Position numbers and translations under genes: made by a program
Shown here: positions 32,442 through 42,530 of the stretch, one piece after another
How the letters are laid out: every line of letters begins with the position of its first letter
Numbering within the stretch: the stretch's first letter is position 1
Notes under the pieces: model-generated
What the model was told of the DNA's origin: nothing
Databases searched by the model: none
Seen by the model: the letters and a program-made list of their open reading frames with translations, nothing else
From: Paenibacillus sp. FSL H3-0469
Lineage (GTDB): Bacteria; Bacillota; Bacilli; Paenibacillales; Paenibacillaceae
Reading direction: 5' to 3'
DNA length: 64,000 nt
Assembly (NCBI RefSeq): GCF_038051945.1
Contig: NZ_CP150302.1
Span: forward strand, 1,488,001 to 1,552,000

Positions 32442-34493
32442 TTATTTGACCGCTTTGCGCCAATTCGAACGGTACATCAGGTACAGGAAGTAGGGTGTGC
32501 CTATGATTGCAATCAGAATACCTGACGGTATTTCGGTTGGAGCCATTACCGTTCTGCCTATCGTATCGGCGAGCACCAGCAGAACGGCCCCGGCCAGTGC
32601 CGACAGGAACATGGACTGTCTCAGCTTGTGGCCTGTTAACAGCCGGACCATATGCGGTGCAATCAGACCGATAAATCCGACCGTACCTACACAAGCGACG
32701 GCGCCAGCCGCAAGCAAAACACCCGTTGCCATCGCGAGCAGGCGGGTACGCCGTACGTTCATGCCAAGCCCGGAAGCGCTGTTGTCATCAAACACCAGCA
32801 GCTCGAATCTGCGGGCAAGCCACCAGGCGACCGGAATCAGAATCAGCAGGAAGAGGCCAATGACCTTGACCTGTTCCCATGTACGGGCATACGTACTGCC
32901 TGTAAGCCAGATGTAACCGCTGCTGCCGTAGACGGCTCCGCGTACAATCAGAATTTGAATGCCCGCACCAGCTATAGCTGACATGGCAATCCCCAGCAGT
33001 ACAACTGCGGATGGATTCAAGCCTTTGGTCCATGAGAGCGAAAATACAACGGCTGCCGCAAGGGCTGCGCCCGCGATAGCCGCAGCAGGCAGCATATACA
33101 TCGGCAGACCAGGCCAGAGGATGAACACCATCATTGCTCCCAGCCCTGCACCCGAAGATACTCCGACAATGGAAGCATCAGCCAGCGGATTACGCACTGC
33201 CATCTGGATCAGTACACCGCTGACGGCGAGAGCAGCCCCTGACCCTGCAGCCACCAGCGTTCGCGGGATGCGAAGCTGCACAAGTGTAGAGAACATGCCA
33301 TCGGACTGGAACAGGCTTGGCAGCAGCTCTGCTAGAGGAATACGCATTCCGCCAAACATCGTACTAAGCAACAGCAACAGAATCGTAATCGCTGAGAAAA
33401 GAATAGCCAGCGGCATGAAGGCGAAGCGGCGCACACGTCCGCCAGTGCTCATAGATGTGGTCATGCCCCCGCCATTCCCGGCTTTCATGCGGGTAAGCAC
33501 CAGCCAAATCAGCCAAGGCGCACCAATGATGGCCATAACCGCACCTGTTGGCAGCTCCATGCTGGAGTTGTGTATCATTTTGGCAAGCACATCCGCCCCA
33601 ACCAGCAGCGCTGCCCCCCAGATGAATACACCAGGGATCAACAGCCGATTGGAGCGCACACCACTCAGACGGACCAAATGTGGAGCCACCAGACCGACAA
33701 AGCCGATGGGGCCAATGACACTGACAATCACAGCAGCCAGAATAACCGCAATGATGAGTCCGCCCGCCCGGGCAAGTCCAACTCTCTGGCCGAGCGAGGA
33801 AGCAGTAGATTCATCCAGCTCCAGCATATCCCATTGCTTGGACAAAAGCAGCGCGAGCAGCGTTACTCCCGTAACCCACGGCCAGGCATATTGAACACCC
33901 GTCCAGTCATTTTGAACAAGTGTCCCTGAACCCCACAGAAATAACCCCTGTGTCTCCATGGAGTAAAAAATATGTAATGCGCTCGTAAATGAACCCAGTA
34001 TCATCGACACAATCATACCGGACAATGCCAGTCTTACCGGAGTGGATTTCCGTCCGCCACCCATAAAATAAGCGGCAAACGCAGCGAACAGGCCACCCAT
34101 GGCAGCAAAAAGAAATGGCGACTGACTGAGTACCCCCGGAAAAAGAATAGCGCCGAGCACAACGACAAAGTAAGCCCCGGCATTGATACCAAGCGTGTCT
34201 GAAGCAGACAGCGGGTTTCGCGTAATCGTCTGCAGCAATGCTCCAGCAACAGCAAGCGCTCCACCGGCAAGAATGCCAATAACGGTACGCGGCATACGCA
34301 AATCCCAGATCATATTATGCTCAAGCGTCCCTTGTCTGTTCGTAAGCGCACCCCAGACGTCCTGCAAAGAAATGGCGGCCTCACCATAACATAAACTTAC
34401 AAAAAAAAGCACGATAAGGGCGGTCAGACCGCCCCCATAGATGCTTAACATACGCCAGCTCACTGCTGGCTTGGCTCCTTGAAGCGAGCTCAT
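32442..34493 (-). CDS. Fused FecCD-type iron-siderophore permease (FhuB-like tandem)
   Basis: 683 residues containing two complete FecCD permease domains (about 15-335 and 345-680), each with ~9-10 membrane helices. Each half has the conserved R-x-PR-x-x-x-x-x-x-x-G-A-x-LA-x-x-G segment (LRMPRTVIGILAGGALAVAG; LRIPRTLVAAGSGAALAVSG) and the G-x-VGLxAPH coupling motif (GFVGLVAPHLVR; GFIGLIAPHMVR). It imports ferric siderophores with the binding protein upstream. No ATPase gene is present, so a shared FhuC/YusV-type ATPase must serve it. Start overlaps the receptor stop (ATGA). Confidence 0.92.
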   Translation of the reverse strand: MSSLQGAKPAVSWRMLSIYGGGLTALIVLFFVSLCYGEAAISLQDVWGALTNRQGTLEHNMIWDLRMPRTVIGILAGGALAVAGALLQTITRNPLSASDTLGINAGAYFVVVLGAILFPGVLSQSPFLFAAMGGLFAAFAAYFMGGGRKSTPVRLALSGMIVSMILGSFTSALHIFYSMETQGLFLWGSGTLVQNDWTGVQYAWPWVTGVTLLALLLSKQWDMLELDESTASSLGQRVGLARAGGLIIAVILAAVIVSVIGPIGFVGLVAPHLVRLSGVRSNRLLIPGVFIWGAALLVGADVLAKMIHNSSMELPTGAVMAIIGAPWLIWLVLTRMKAGNGGGMTTSMSTGGRVRRFAFMPLAILFSAITILLLLLSTMFGGMRIPLAELLPSLFQSDGMFSTLVQLRIPRTLVAAGSGAALAVSGVLIQMAVRNPLADASIVGVSSGAGLGAMMVFILWPGLPMYMLPAAAIAGAALAAAVVFSLSWTKGLNPSAVVLLGIAMSAIAGAGIQILIVRGAVYGSSGYIWLTGSTYARTWEQVKVIGLFLLILIPVAWWLARRFELLVFDDNSASGLGMNVRRTRLLAMATGVLLAAGAVACVGTVGFIGLIAPHMVRLLTGHKLRQSMFLSALAGAVLLVLADTIGRTVMAPTEIPSGILIAIIGTPYFLYLMYRSNWRKAVK

Positions 34494-35491
34494 TTGGTAA
34501 TCGCCTCAACTACACCGTCAACCAGCACTTTGGAAGAAACCGGTCCGCCAAAGGTCCATGTGGTACTCCCCAACTGGTACGTCCGTTTTTCCTTCACAAA
34601 GTTCAAACCGTTCCATACTGAATTATTCTTCATCGCCGTTCCAAACACGTCATCATCCGGTTGTGTAATATAGATAAAACTACTGTCCTGTACAGCGGAT
34701 AAGGATTCGATGCCCACAGTAGAGAAACCGTAATTTTCAAGCTTGTCCGGCTGCCAATCATTGACCATGCCGATCTTGTTCAGGGTACCTGCTACGACCG
34801 AATTATCCGAGAACATCCGCAAGGAAGCCGCGTTTTGATAGGTGAATGCCTGTGTCAAAACATAGTGGAAATTTTCTTTACCGGCTGCAGCCAGCTTTGC
34901 TTTGGCATCCGCATAGTGCTGATCCAGACCGCTCAGAACTTCCTTCGCTTGATCTTCTTTGCCCAGAACGGCTGCAATGGTATTAAAAATGGTCGTCATC
35001 TTATCATAGTTATAGCCTTCACCATCGTATGGATCAAATTCGAGCGTTGGAGCAATCGCGTTCAGCTGATCATACACATTCTTATTGTTGTCCGCATTAG
35101 CAATAATCAGATCCGGCTTGAGTGCAGCAATAGCCTCCATATTCGGTTCACTGCGTGTTCCGATATCGGTTACGCTGTCATCCAGAGCAGCTTCATCGGT
35201 TACATACACTTTATAGTTTGCATTATCGGCATTGCCGACAGGCTGAACCCCCAGGGCAACAACATCCTCTGTATACGTCCATTCCAACGTGACAACACGT
35301 ATAGCAGGCTTGTCCAGTGTAAACTCTCCACGCTTATGCTGCACCGTAATCGGACCAGCAGTCTCTTCAGCAGGCGCACCGCCGGAAACAGTCTCTTTGC
35401 TCGGTTCCGGTGCAGTAGCTGCCTTACCGCAACCTGCCAGCACCAGGATAAAAGTCATCATAATCAATAGTACGTGAATCCCTTTTCTCAT
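34490..35491 (-). CDS. Ferric siderophore-binding lipoprotein
   Basis: 333 residues: lipoprotein signal with lipobox LVLAGC (start ATG 35491, GGGGAG 9 nt upstream), then the FecB/FhuD-type fold: VQHKRGEFTLDKPAIRVVTL, VALGVQPVGNADN, IGTRSEPNMEAIAALKPDLI, ending VDGVVEAITK. This matches receptors for hydroxamate- or citrate-type siderophores. The siderophore is not identifiable. A Fur box lies 35 nt upstream, and the gene is coupled to the fused permease. Confidence 0.92.
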   Translation of the reverse strand: MRKGIHVLLIMMTFILVLAGCGKAATAPEPSKETVSGGAPAEETAGPITVQHKRGEFTLDKPAIRVVTLEWTYTEDVVALGVQPVGNADNANYKVYVTDEAALDDSVTDIGTRSEPNMEAIAALKPDLIIANADNNKNVYDQLNAIAPTLEFDPYDGEGYNYDKMTTIFNTIAAVLGKEDQAKEVLSGLDQHYADAKAKLAAAGKENFHYVLTQAFTYQNAASLRMFSDNSVVAGTLNKIGMVNDWQPDKLENYGFSTVGIESLSAVQDSSFIYITQPDDDVFGTAMKNNSVWNGLNFVKEKRTYQLGSTTWTFGGPVSSKVLVDGVVEAITK

Positions 35492-35525
35492 ATCTCTTGT
35501 CTCCCCAGTATGTATGTATTTAATT

Positions 35526-35544
35526 GATAACAATTATCATTATC
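35526..35544 (-). promoter_or_regulatory. Fur box upstream of the siderophore operon
   Basis: On the minus strand GATAATGATAATTGTTATC matches 17 of 19 positions of the Fur consensus GATAATGATAATCATTATC. It lies 35 nt before the receptor start, where it would block transcription when iron is plentiful. Confidence 0.88.
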
Positions 35545-35603
35545 ACTAACGAGTGCTATTTTGTCAATACTCTTGCCTCTGTCTTTCCACTGTTTCACCA
35601 CAG

Positions 35604-35641
35604 CAAAAAAGGAGAGGCATGGTTTGCAGTACATCCTCTCC
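35604..35641 (-). terminator. Terminator upstream of the siderophore operon promoter
   Basis: Stem GGAGAGGAT/ATGCCTCTCC (one bulge) followed on the minus strand by TTTTTTGC (A-run 35605-35610). It ends the sugar operon transcript 54 nt past the response-regulator stop. Confidence 0.8.
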
Positions 35642-35694
35642 CAGCCCCTCCTAAAATATGCAATCGCTTTCAGTTAGTTCCGCCGGCCCCCGCC

Positions 35695-37398
35695 TCACTG
35701 CTCTTTCCGGGCCAGTGCGCGAAATTCCGAGGGAGACAGGCCGGTAATTTTTTTGAACACCTTGGAGAAATATTTCGGGTCCTGGATACCGACCAGGCTG
35801 CCTACGTCCCCGGCCTTCAGCTCTCCTGTCAGCAGCGTCATGGCCTTCTCGATGCGGATGCGGGTGAGATATTCGAGGAAGCTCTCCCCCACTTCCTTGC
35901 GGAACAAATTGGCGAAATAGTTCTTACTGAGATGGACCAAACGGCTGATCGACTGCAGCGTGATCTCCTGGTGATAATACTGCTGAATATACTGGGTCGC
36001 CTTAATAATGCTGTTACGGTCGCTATTATACATCTCTTTCATATGCGAAATAAGCGCCTGAAAAGCCTGCAGGAACCATAAACGGTTCTCTTCCAGCGTC
36101 TCCAGCTTCGACAGCTCGTCGAAATACTGCTTCTTCAGCTCCAGCACCTGCTCGGCGTCTCTTGACACATCCGGCCACAGAGTGGTTAGAATCATCAGCA
36201 GCTCCAGCGTAATAATCTGCACCAGCTCAGCATCCCGGCGCATGGCAAGCTGTCCGAATAGCTGCTCCAGGTATGCTTCCAGCTCCCTGGACTGGAATGC
36301 ATAGACCATCGACTGAATCTGCAGACTGCTGATTTGAAGCGATTGAGCCTGCGGCTGAAGCTGCGTTGCGTCAGGGTGCGATCTATGGATATGAGTCTGT
36401 TGCGCTTGAGGCTGTGCCATTTGGAGCTGTGTCCCCTGCGCCCCAGGCCCCTCCTGCGCCAGCAGCTCCGGACTCCCGTGAACCAGCACACGCCCGGTCC
36501 CCAAGAACAGCTTCATCCCGGCAGCTCCGGCGGCCTCTTTATAAGCGTCCTTGAGCGCTCCCCACTGCTCTATAGGCCCGCTAATACCGATGGTCACTGT
36601 CCAGCCGTATTGTTCGCACAAGCGCTGAATGAGCTCTTCCCCCAAGCTCCGCAAGCGCCCGAGAACAGCCGGGCCGTCCGCCTGCCCGTTCATCCCGGCA
36701 GTCACGATCAATTGAACGGCGCCCTGCCTGTCAGGGATCAACTCGTACCCAAAGGCAGCATCCTGCCAGAGCTCTGCCAGAACGCTACGGATAGCGGCCG
36801 CACCCCGGGCGTACCTTAGCTCAGAGCCACTGCCCGGCACCACATGCAGCAGATAGAGCGGCGGCACCCCGGCCAGCCCCGCCTTCACAAGCGCCTCACG
36901 GCTGGCCTCCAGCCCATGGACTGCCCCACGCTCCAGCAGCTCCAGCAGCAGACTCTCCTTGTGCACAGCTACGGCCTCCGCCTGTACAGGTGCGGCATGA
37001 ACCAGCACAGGCTTCAGCGCTTCATCCAGTCCTTGCTTCAGCTTCAGCAGTACCTGCTCGAAGTCACGCGGCATCATATCCGATTTGATAATATAATCGG
37101 ATACGCTGTGCCTGATCGCTTCCTTGGCATACTGGAAATCCTCCAGGTTACTGAGGATAAGAATCTTCAGGTCCGGGGACAGCTTACGCACCTCGGCAAT
37201 CAGCTCAATGCCGTCCATGACAGGCATTTTGATATCCGTAATCAGGATGTCGGGCAGTCCGGCGGCCATCAGCTCCAGCGCCTCCCGGCCATTCCCGGCC
37301 TCTCCGGTGACCTCCATCCCGATGGCTTCCCATTCAATCATCGACCGGATGCCATATCTCACGATAAATTCATCTTCTACGATAATGACCCGGTACAT
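35695..37398 (-). CDS. Response regulator with AraC-type output (YesN-like)
   Basis: 567 residues: receiver domain 1-120 with phospho-acceptor D55 (LITDIKMPVMDG), a ~180-residue middle domain, a Gln/Pro-rich linker 314-362 and a C-terminal AraC two-HTH domain (about 465-565; SISRLVHLSKNYFANLFRKE, ...KYFSKVFKKITG). Paired with the histidine kinase 1 nt upstream, it likely activates the sugar ABC operon. The Gln-rich linker is unusual for the family and is encoded by CAG/CAA-rich DNA. Confidence 0.9.
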   Translation of the reverse strand: MYRVIIVEDEFIVRYGIRSMIEWEAIGMEVTGEAGNGREALELMAAGLPDILITDIKMPVMDGIELIAEVRKLSPDLKILILSNLEDFQYAKEAIRHSVSDYIIKSDMMPRDFEQVLLKLKQGLDEALKPVLVHAAPVQAEAVAVHKESLLLELLERGAVHGLEASREALVKAGLAGVPPLYLLHVVPGSGSELRYARGAAAIRSVLAELWQDAAFGYELIPDRQGAVQLIVTAGMNGQADGPAVLGRLRSLGEELIQRLCEQYGWTVTIGISGPIEQWGALKDAYKEAAGAAGMKLFLGTGRVLVHGSPELLAQEGPGAQGTQLQMAQPQAQQTHIHRSHPDATQLQPQAQSLQISSLQIQSMVYAFQSRELEAYLEQLFGQLAMRRDAELVQIITLELLMILTTLWPDVSRDAEQVLELKKQYFDELSKLETLEENRLWFLQAFQALISHMKEMYNSDRNSIIKATQYIQQYYHQEITLQSISRLVHLSKNYFANLFRKEVGESFLEYLTRIRIEKAMTLLTGELKAGDVGSLVGIQDPKYFSKVFKKITGLSPSEFRALARKEQ

Positions 37399-37399
37399 A

Positions 37400-39265
37400 T
37401 CAGAGGTTCCCCCTTATATCATCTGTCATGAGCGGCAGCTTGACCCGTATCGTCGTACCTGTGCCCGGCTCACTGTGAATTTCGATCCCGTACATTTTGC
37501 CACAAATCAGCTTGACCCGTTCATCCACATTCGCCAGCCCGATGCCCCCCGGCTTCTCCTCTTCCCCTGCTTCCCCGTCTAGCAGACTGCTGGCCAGCGC
37601 CGGGTCCATGCCTTTGCCGTTGTCCGTGACCTCGAACCACAGCAGATTGCCCGCCGCCTTGGTGCAAGTGATGCGGATGATCCCGCCGGACTCCATCTCT
37701 CCAAAAGCATGGATGATCGCATTCTCCACAATCGGCTGAAGAATCAGCTTCGGTGTCCGCAGGTTGCGCACATCTTCATCTATCTCAACCACGGTGTCAA
37801 TATTGAAGTTGAAGCGGAATTTCTGAATCCCCAGATAACACTGGACATGCTCGATCTCTTCCTCCACCGTCACCGTCTCTTCCCCCCGGCCCAGGCTGAT
37901 CCTGAGCAGACGCGACAACAAGCTGACCATCTCTGCCGCGTTGTGAGCCTTCTGAATGAGTGCCGTCCATTTAATAATATCCAGCGTGTTGTATAGAAAA
38001 TGGGGGTTAATCTGCGCCTGCAGCGCCTTCAGCTCTGCCATCCGTTTTTGCTCCTGCTCCAGATATACCGCCTTAAGCAGTCCGTCGATCTGTATCACCA
38101 TCGTGTTGAAATTATCGCCGAGGATATCAATCTCGTCATGTCTGCTTTTCGCTTTGTAGCGCACGCTGAGCTCACCGGACATGACTTGGCGCATCAGCCG
38201 GATCATTTTTAGAATCGGGTTCGTAATTGAATTCGCCAGCACTAGTGCAGCAATAACGGAGAACACAATGCAGAGCAGCCCGACGAAGATGAAAATCTGC
38301 AGAAGACGGTTGGAATCCTGAAACAGCGCAGCCTTGGAGATCACATTCACAACCACCCAGTCATTCGTATGCAGCTTCTTGGCATTCACGATTAGACTGT
38401 CTCCCTTGTAAGCGAGCGGGAATCTCGTTTCCTCCTGTCCGGTACGCACGAGCTGCTCATATCCGGTCTGACCCAGCACCTCGCTCACGCTCCGGCCGAT
38501 CAGCCCGCTGTCCGGGTACGAGACGAGCCTGCCTCCGCCATCGATCACGAAGCTTTGCAGATCACGGTTGTTGCTGACCGCCTTGGAGACCAGCTCCTTA
38601 ATCACATCCTCACGGATATCCAGCACCGCTACAATCTTCAGGGGACTGTCATCGGATATTTTATAGAGCTGCTTGGCGACGGAGAAGACATGGGTGCTCT
38701 GCGAATTGAGACTATCCACATAAGTACCGTATCGGGTCGGATACCAGCGGAAATTGCTGCCGCCTGTAAGGGTCTCAAGGAACGGCTCCACCTCGGCGGG
38801 CGTACGCGTGCTCCAGCGGTAGATGCCTTTGATATAATGCTTATCCGATACGAAGGAGATGGACTGCACATCCTGATTAATCGCCACAATCGTGGACAGC
38901 TTCGTCGTCAGCGACAGACTATCCACATCATAGCTGGCCGGACCGGCCCCATCGAGGGCCCGCAGCATCCCCACAATCTCATGATTGTTCAGCACCTGCA
39001 TCAGCATATCCTTGTAGATGCCCAAGCGCGTATCGAGATTATCAGCGGTTTGATCCAGCAGATGCTCCGAATACTCGGTGGCCTTGTCATTAATGGTAGA
39101 TTTCGAGATGGAAAAAGAAATAATCCCCATGACCACCAGCGGTGTCAAGGAGAAGAGAACAAGCAGCAGCATCCACTTATAGCGCATGCTGCTCTTCATT
39201 TGAATGATCCAGGATATCAAGCGGAGCCGCAGGGACCTGGCAGAACTCTCAGGAGATGTACGCAT
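37400..39265 (-). CDS. Sensor histidine kinase (YesM-like)
   Basis: 621 residues: one membrane helix at about 31-53, a ~250-residue extracellular Cache-like sensor, a second helix at about 320-345, a HAMP domain, then the His_kinase segment QAQINPHFLYNTLDIIKWTA with the phospho-His in PHF, and an ATPase domain with N-box, G1 (DNGKGMD) and G2 (GGIGLANVDERV). It should sense an extracellular sugar or the binding protein state and phosphorylate the adjacent response regulator. AAAGGA is 8 nt before the ATG. Confidence 0.92.
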   Translation of the reverse strand: MRTSPESSARSLRLRLISWIIQMKSSMRYKWMLLLVLFSLTPLVVMGIISFSISKSTINDKATEYSEHLLDQTADNLDTRLGIYKDMLMQVLNNHEIVGMLRALDGAGPASYDVDSLSLTTKLSTIVAINQDVQSISFVSDKHYIKGIYRWSTRTPAEVEPFLETLTGGSNFRWYPTRYGTYVDSLNSQSTHVFSVAKQLYKISDDSPLKIVAVLDIREDVIKELVSKAVSNNRDLQSFVIDGGGRLVSYPDSGLIGRSVSEVLGQTGYEQLVRTGQEETRFPLAYKGDSLIVNAKKLHTNDWVVVNVISKAALFQDSNRLLQIFIFVGLLCIVFSVIAALVLANSITNPILKMIRLMRQVMSGELSVRYKAKSRHDEIDILGDNFNTMVIQIDGLLKAVYLEQEQKRMAELKALQAQINPHFLYNTLDIIKWTALIQKAHNAAEMVSLLSRLLRISLGRGEETVTVEEEIEHVQCYLGIQKFRFNFNIDTVVEIDEDVRNLRTPKLILQPIVENAIIHAFGEMESGGIIRITCTKAAGNLLWFEVTDNGKGMDPALASSLLDGEAGEEEKPGGIGLANVDERVKLICGKMYGIEIHSEPGTGTTIRVKLPLMTDDIRGNL

Positions 39266-39305
39266 GCTCTATATCCTTTCCCGTTATATAATCTGGTGGT
39301 TCAGG

Positions 39306-40118
39306 CTAACCCTTAACCCCTGACATGGCAACGCCCTGAACAATCTGACGCTGGAGCAGGATAAAGACAACAATCGTCGGAATCGCCGCAATGGCACTGG
39401 CTGTCATAATGAGATTGAGCGACATATTATTATTCGACAAAAAGGTGGGCAGCCCTGCCGACAGAATCATATTCTCCTCCGAGGTAATCGCCAGATAAGG
39501 CCACAGGAAGTTGTTCCACGAGAGGATGAAAAAGAAGATCCCCACCGACACCATCGCGGAGCGGGTCAGCGGCAGGCAGATACTCCACCAGAGCCGGAAG
39601 CTGCGGCTGCCGTCGATTTGAGCGGCTTCAATATAATCCTTAGGCACGCCGTCCATGAACTGCTTCAGCAGCAGAATACCGATCGGGTTGGTCAATCCCG
39701 GGAGAATAATGGCCCAGATATTATCGATCAGCTCCAGATGCAGGGCAGTTTCATAGAGCGGAATCAGAATGGCTTCTGTCGGAATCAGCAGGCCCGAGAC
39801 AATCAGCACATAGAAGATGCCCCGTGTGCGGAATGGCAGCTTGGAGAACGAGAAGGCCGCCAGCGAGCTCAGCAGAATGGAGATCAGGGTAGTAAGCACG
39901 CCGATCACCAGACTGTTCCAGGTCCAGAGCAGAATCTGCGAATCCCTTATGACTTTTACATAATTACCGGTATTCAGATCCGACCAATCCACCCAATCGG
40001 CCAGCGTATAGACATTCACGCCATCGGGCTTCAGGGAGGTGAGAAACATCCAGATCAGCGGAAAAACAAACAGCAGGGCAAGCACCGTCGCCGCAGCATT
40101 TAAACCAAGCTTCTTCAT
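39306..40118 (-). CDS. Carbohydrate ABC transporter permease (MalG type)
   Basis: 270 residues, six membrane helices. The coupling EAA loop is EAAQIDGSRSFRLWWSICLP, and it ends in the MalG-like RQIVQGVAMSGVKG. It forms the translocation channel with the MalF-type partner upstream (15 nt gap). The ATPase (MsmX-type) is not encoded here and is presumably shared, as usual for such operons. Confidence 0.92.
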   Translation of the reverse strand: MKKLGLNAAATVLALLFVFPLIWMFLTSLKPDGVNVYTLADWVDWSDLNTGNYVKVIRDSQILLWTWNSLVIGVLTTLISILLSSLAAFSFSKLPFRTRGIFYVLIVSGLLIPTEAILIPLYETALHLELIDNIWAIILPGLTNPIGILLLKQFMDGVPKDYIEAAQIDGSRSFRLWWSICLPLTRSAMVSVGIFFFILSWNNFLWPYLAITSEENMILSAGLPTFLSNNNMSLNLIMTASAIAAIPTIVVFILLQRQIVQGVAMSGVKG

Positions 40119-40133
40119 GAATCTTCTCCTCTC

Positions 40134-41057
40134 CTATCCGTCCTTGCGGTCTGTAATTTTGAATTGAATCACGGCGATCAGCAGCATGATGAGGCAGAAC
40201 ACCATGGACTGCGCTGCAGCCATGCCGAACATATCCTTTTTGAACCCCGTGACATAAATGTATCGGATCATCGTATTCGTGGAATCGCCCGGACCTCCGC
40301 CGGTCATAATCTGTACCTGACCGAACAGCTTGAGACAGTTGATAATCTGATAAAAGATCTGGATCTTCATCACACTGGACAGTCCCGGCAGGGTAACGCT
40401 CCAGAATCGCTGCCAGGCATTCGCGCCGTCGATCTTCGCCGCTTCATAATGATCGGTCGGGATCTCCTGCAGCCCGGCCAGAAAGAGGACCATGACAAAT
40501 CCCACGCTCCACCAGTCGGTCGCCAGCGTAATCGCCCACCAGACAAACCGGTGATCCGTAAGCCAGTTAATGTCTGCATGAATGCCAAGCATATGTAAGG
40601 CTGCATTGACCGGGCCGTTCTTCGCATCCAGCAGCCGCAGCCAGATGAAGCTGACCACGGAGACTGACAGCACATACGGCAGAAAGAACACCGAGCGGAT
40701 CAGGGTCCGCAGCCAGATTCGCTGATTAATAATAAGGGCCAGCAGCAGCCCCAGGATAATGACTGTAGGCGCGCACAGCAGCACGAAATAGAACGAGTTC
40801 CACAGGTACGCATAGAAATCTGAATTCGTCAGAATTTTTGCATAGTTCGTTAGAGCCACGTACTTCTGCATCCCTTGAATGCCCCACACATGCAGGCTCA
40901 TCCAGGCTCCGCGGATCACCGGCCACAGATAGAACACCGTGAACGGAATCAGGAACGGGATCAGATAAAGAATCGCCTTCAGTTCAGTCAGCAGATGTAC
41001 AGGCTCTGCTCTGCGAAGAGCCGCAGCCGACCTTTTCTCACTCAAGCTCCGCTCCAT
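40134..41057 (-). CDS. Carbohydrate ABC transporter permease (MalF/UgpA type)
   Basis: 307 residues with six helices: FLIPFTVFYLWPVIRGAWMS in helix 1, and the EAA loop YEAAKIDGANAWQRFWSVTLP. The periplasm-facing N-terminal loop is short, as in oligosaccharide transporters. It lies between the binding protein and the MalG-type partner in one operon. Confidence 0.92.
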   Translation of the reverse strand: MERSLSEKRSAAALRRAEPVHLLTELKAILYLIPFLIPFTVFYLWPVIRGAWMSLHVWGIQGMQKYVALTNYAKILTNSDFYAYLWNSFYFVLLCAPTVIILGLLLALIINQRIWLRTLIRSVFFLPYVLSVSVVSFIWLRLLDAKNGPVNAALHMLGIHADINWLTDHRFVWWAITLATDWWSVGFVMVLFLAGLQEIPTDHYEAAKIDGANAWQRFWSVTLPGLSSVMKIQIFYQIINCLKLFGQVQIMTGGGPGDSTNTMIRYIYVTGFKKDMFGMAAAQSMVFCLIMLLIAVIQFKITDRKDG

Positions 41058-41151
41058 TGTTATCTCTCTCCTTCAGGTGAAATGAATCATGAGCCGGATC
41101 GGGGCTGACCTGCCTCCCGGCAGGAGTTCCTCCCAATCCGGCCGGATAAGG

Positions 41152-42462
41152 CTAGTTCTCCAACACCTCGTTAATCTGTTTCTCCAGCTTAGCCAGGCCA
41201 TCCTCCGGCGTCTCGCTGCCGAAGATAATGTTCTGCAGTCCTTCCGACACAGTGGTGATAATCGTCGTATATTTATCGGTTGGCGGCGCGAACTTCACCG
41301 TCTTCTGCGCCTCGATGAATTCACTGCGGTAAGGTAAGCTCTTGTAGGCTTCGCTCTCCGTAATCTTGCTGTTCGCCGGCACATGGCCCGCCTGACCCCA
41401 GATCTCCCCGCCCACTTCAGAGAAATACTTCATGAACTTGGCTGCGGCCTCTTGCTTCTCGGGAGTGACATATGACGGGATGACCAGCGTATGGGAGCTG
41501 CCCCAATGCGTCTGGCTGCCGAAGAACGGAGGCAATGGCATCGCGCCGATATGGAGTGATTCGTCTCCCAGCAGCAGCCCTGCTTCCCAGACCCCGCCGA
41601 ACCAGAAGGCGGCTTTGCCGTTATGGAAGGTATCCCATGGCGTCTTGTCATTGAGATCGGCATATTTTTTATTGAAGACATCCATATAGAAGTTCAGCAC
41701 ATCCAGCGCCTGCGGGTTGTTGATGCTCGCCTTGGTCATCTCCGGGTTCAGCAGCTCGCCGCCGGCTTCATAATACAGATTAAGGAACGGCTCCTGGAAA
41801 TAAGGCGTGTTCACCGCCATCGCCTGGACATCCGGCACCTTGGCTTGAATCTCAGAGAGCGTCTTCTCAAAGCCTGCCGGGTTTATATCGCCCAGCTTCG
41901 GCGTACCGTCCTCTTTCAGCAGATTGGCCTGTTTCAGAATATCTTTATTGTAGTAGAACATATGGAAGTGAGTATCCAGCGGAACTGCGTAAGGCTTGCC
42001 TTCATAAGATACGCTTTTAATATTGGAATCCGAAATCTGCTTCAGGTCGAATCCTACCTTGGAGGCCAGCTCATCCACCGGTACAATCTGCTGGGCTTTC
42101 ACGAACGGCGAGATCCGCTCCACGTGAGCGACCGCGACATCCGGGCCTTTGGAAGACGATAGTGCTGTACCAAGCTTCGCGTAATACTCATTGGATTCCA
42201 GCCGGAGCGGCTTAACGGTCACCTCTTGCTGCGAGTCGTTGAAGTCCTTAATAATCTGGTCCACGAACTCCCCTTCTCCGCCGCCGAACATATTCCAGAA
42301 GGAGATTTCCACCGGACTGCTGCTTGTGCTCCCTGTTGCCGCCGGTTCATCCGATGCCTTGGCCCCTCCGTTCTCTGTATTTCCGGAAGAGCATCCCTGC
42401 AGGACCAGAGCCAGCGCCAGCCCGGCCGTAGCCACACTTGTTAAGCTTTTGTTCATCCTCAT
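41152..42462 (-). CDS. Extracellular sugar-binding lipoprotein
   Basis: 436 residues: lipobox LVLQGC, then a family 1 solute-binding fold (EISFWNMFGGGEGEFVDQII, VPLDTHFHMFYYNKD, WFGGVWEAG). It captures the sugar for the two permeases that follow. It is the first gene of a five-gene operon with the two-component system. The orphan protein at 30563 is its paralogue. A cre-like site lies 55 nt upstream of the ATG, implying carbon catabolite control. Confidence 0.92.
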   Translation of the reverse strand: MRMNKSLTSVATAGLALALVLQGCSSGNTENGGAKASDEPAATGSTSSSPVEISFWNMFGGGEGEFVDQIIKDFNDSQQEVTVKPLRLESNEYYAKLGTALSSSKGPDVAVAHVERISPFVKAQQIVPVDELASKVGFDLKQISDSNIKSVSYEGKPYAVPLDTHFHMFYYNKDILKQANLLKEDGTPKLGDINPAGFEKTLSEIQAKVPDVQAMAVNTPYFQEPFLNLYYEAGGELLNPEMTKASINNPQALDVLNFYMDVFNKKYADLNDKTPWDTFHNGKAAFWFGGVWEAGLLLGDESLHIGAMPLPPFFGSQTHWGSSHTLVIPSYVTPEKQEAAAKFMKYFSEVGGEIWGQAGHVPANSKITESEAYKSLPYRSEFIEAQKTVKFAPPTDKYTTIITTVSEGLQNIIFGSETPEDGLAKLEKQINEVLEN

Positions 42463-42516
42463 CTGTACAACCCTCTTCTCCGTAAAGTTTATGCAAGGAA
42501 AGCCGTCACCGCTTGA

Positions 42517-42530
42517 TGTAAGGGCTTTCT
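42517..42530 (-). promoter_or_regulatory. cre-like site upstream of the sugar operon
   Basis: TGTAAGGGCTTTCT matches 13 of 14 positions of the CcpA cre consensus TGWAARCGYTWNCW (G for C at position 7). It is 55 nt before the binding-protein start. Confidence 0.55.

Noticed and set aside
33570-33929. Plus-strand ORFs within the fused permease gene
   Set aside because: They are antisense shadows of conserved FecCD helices.
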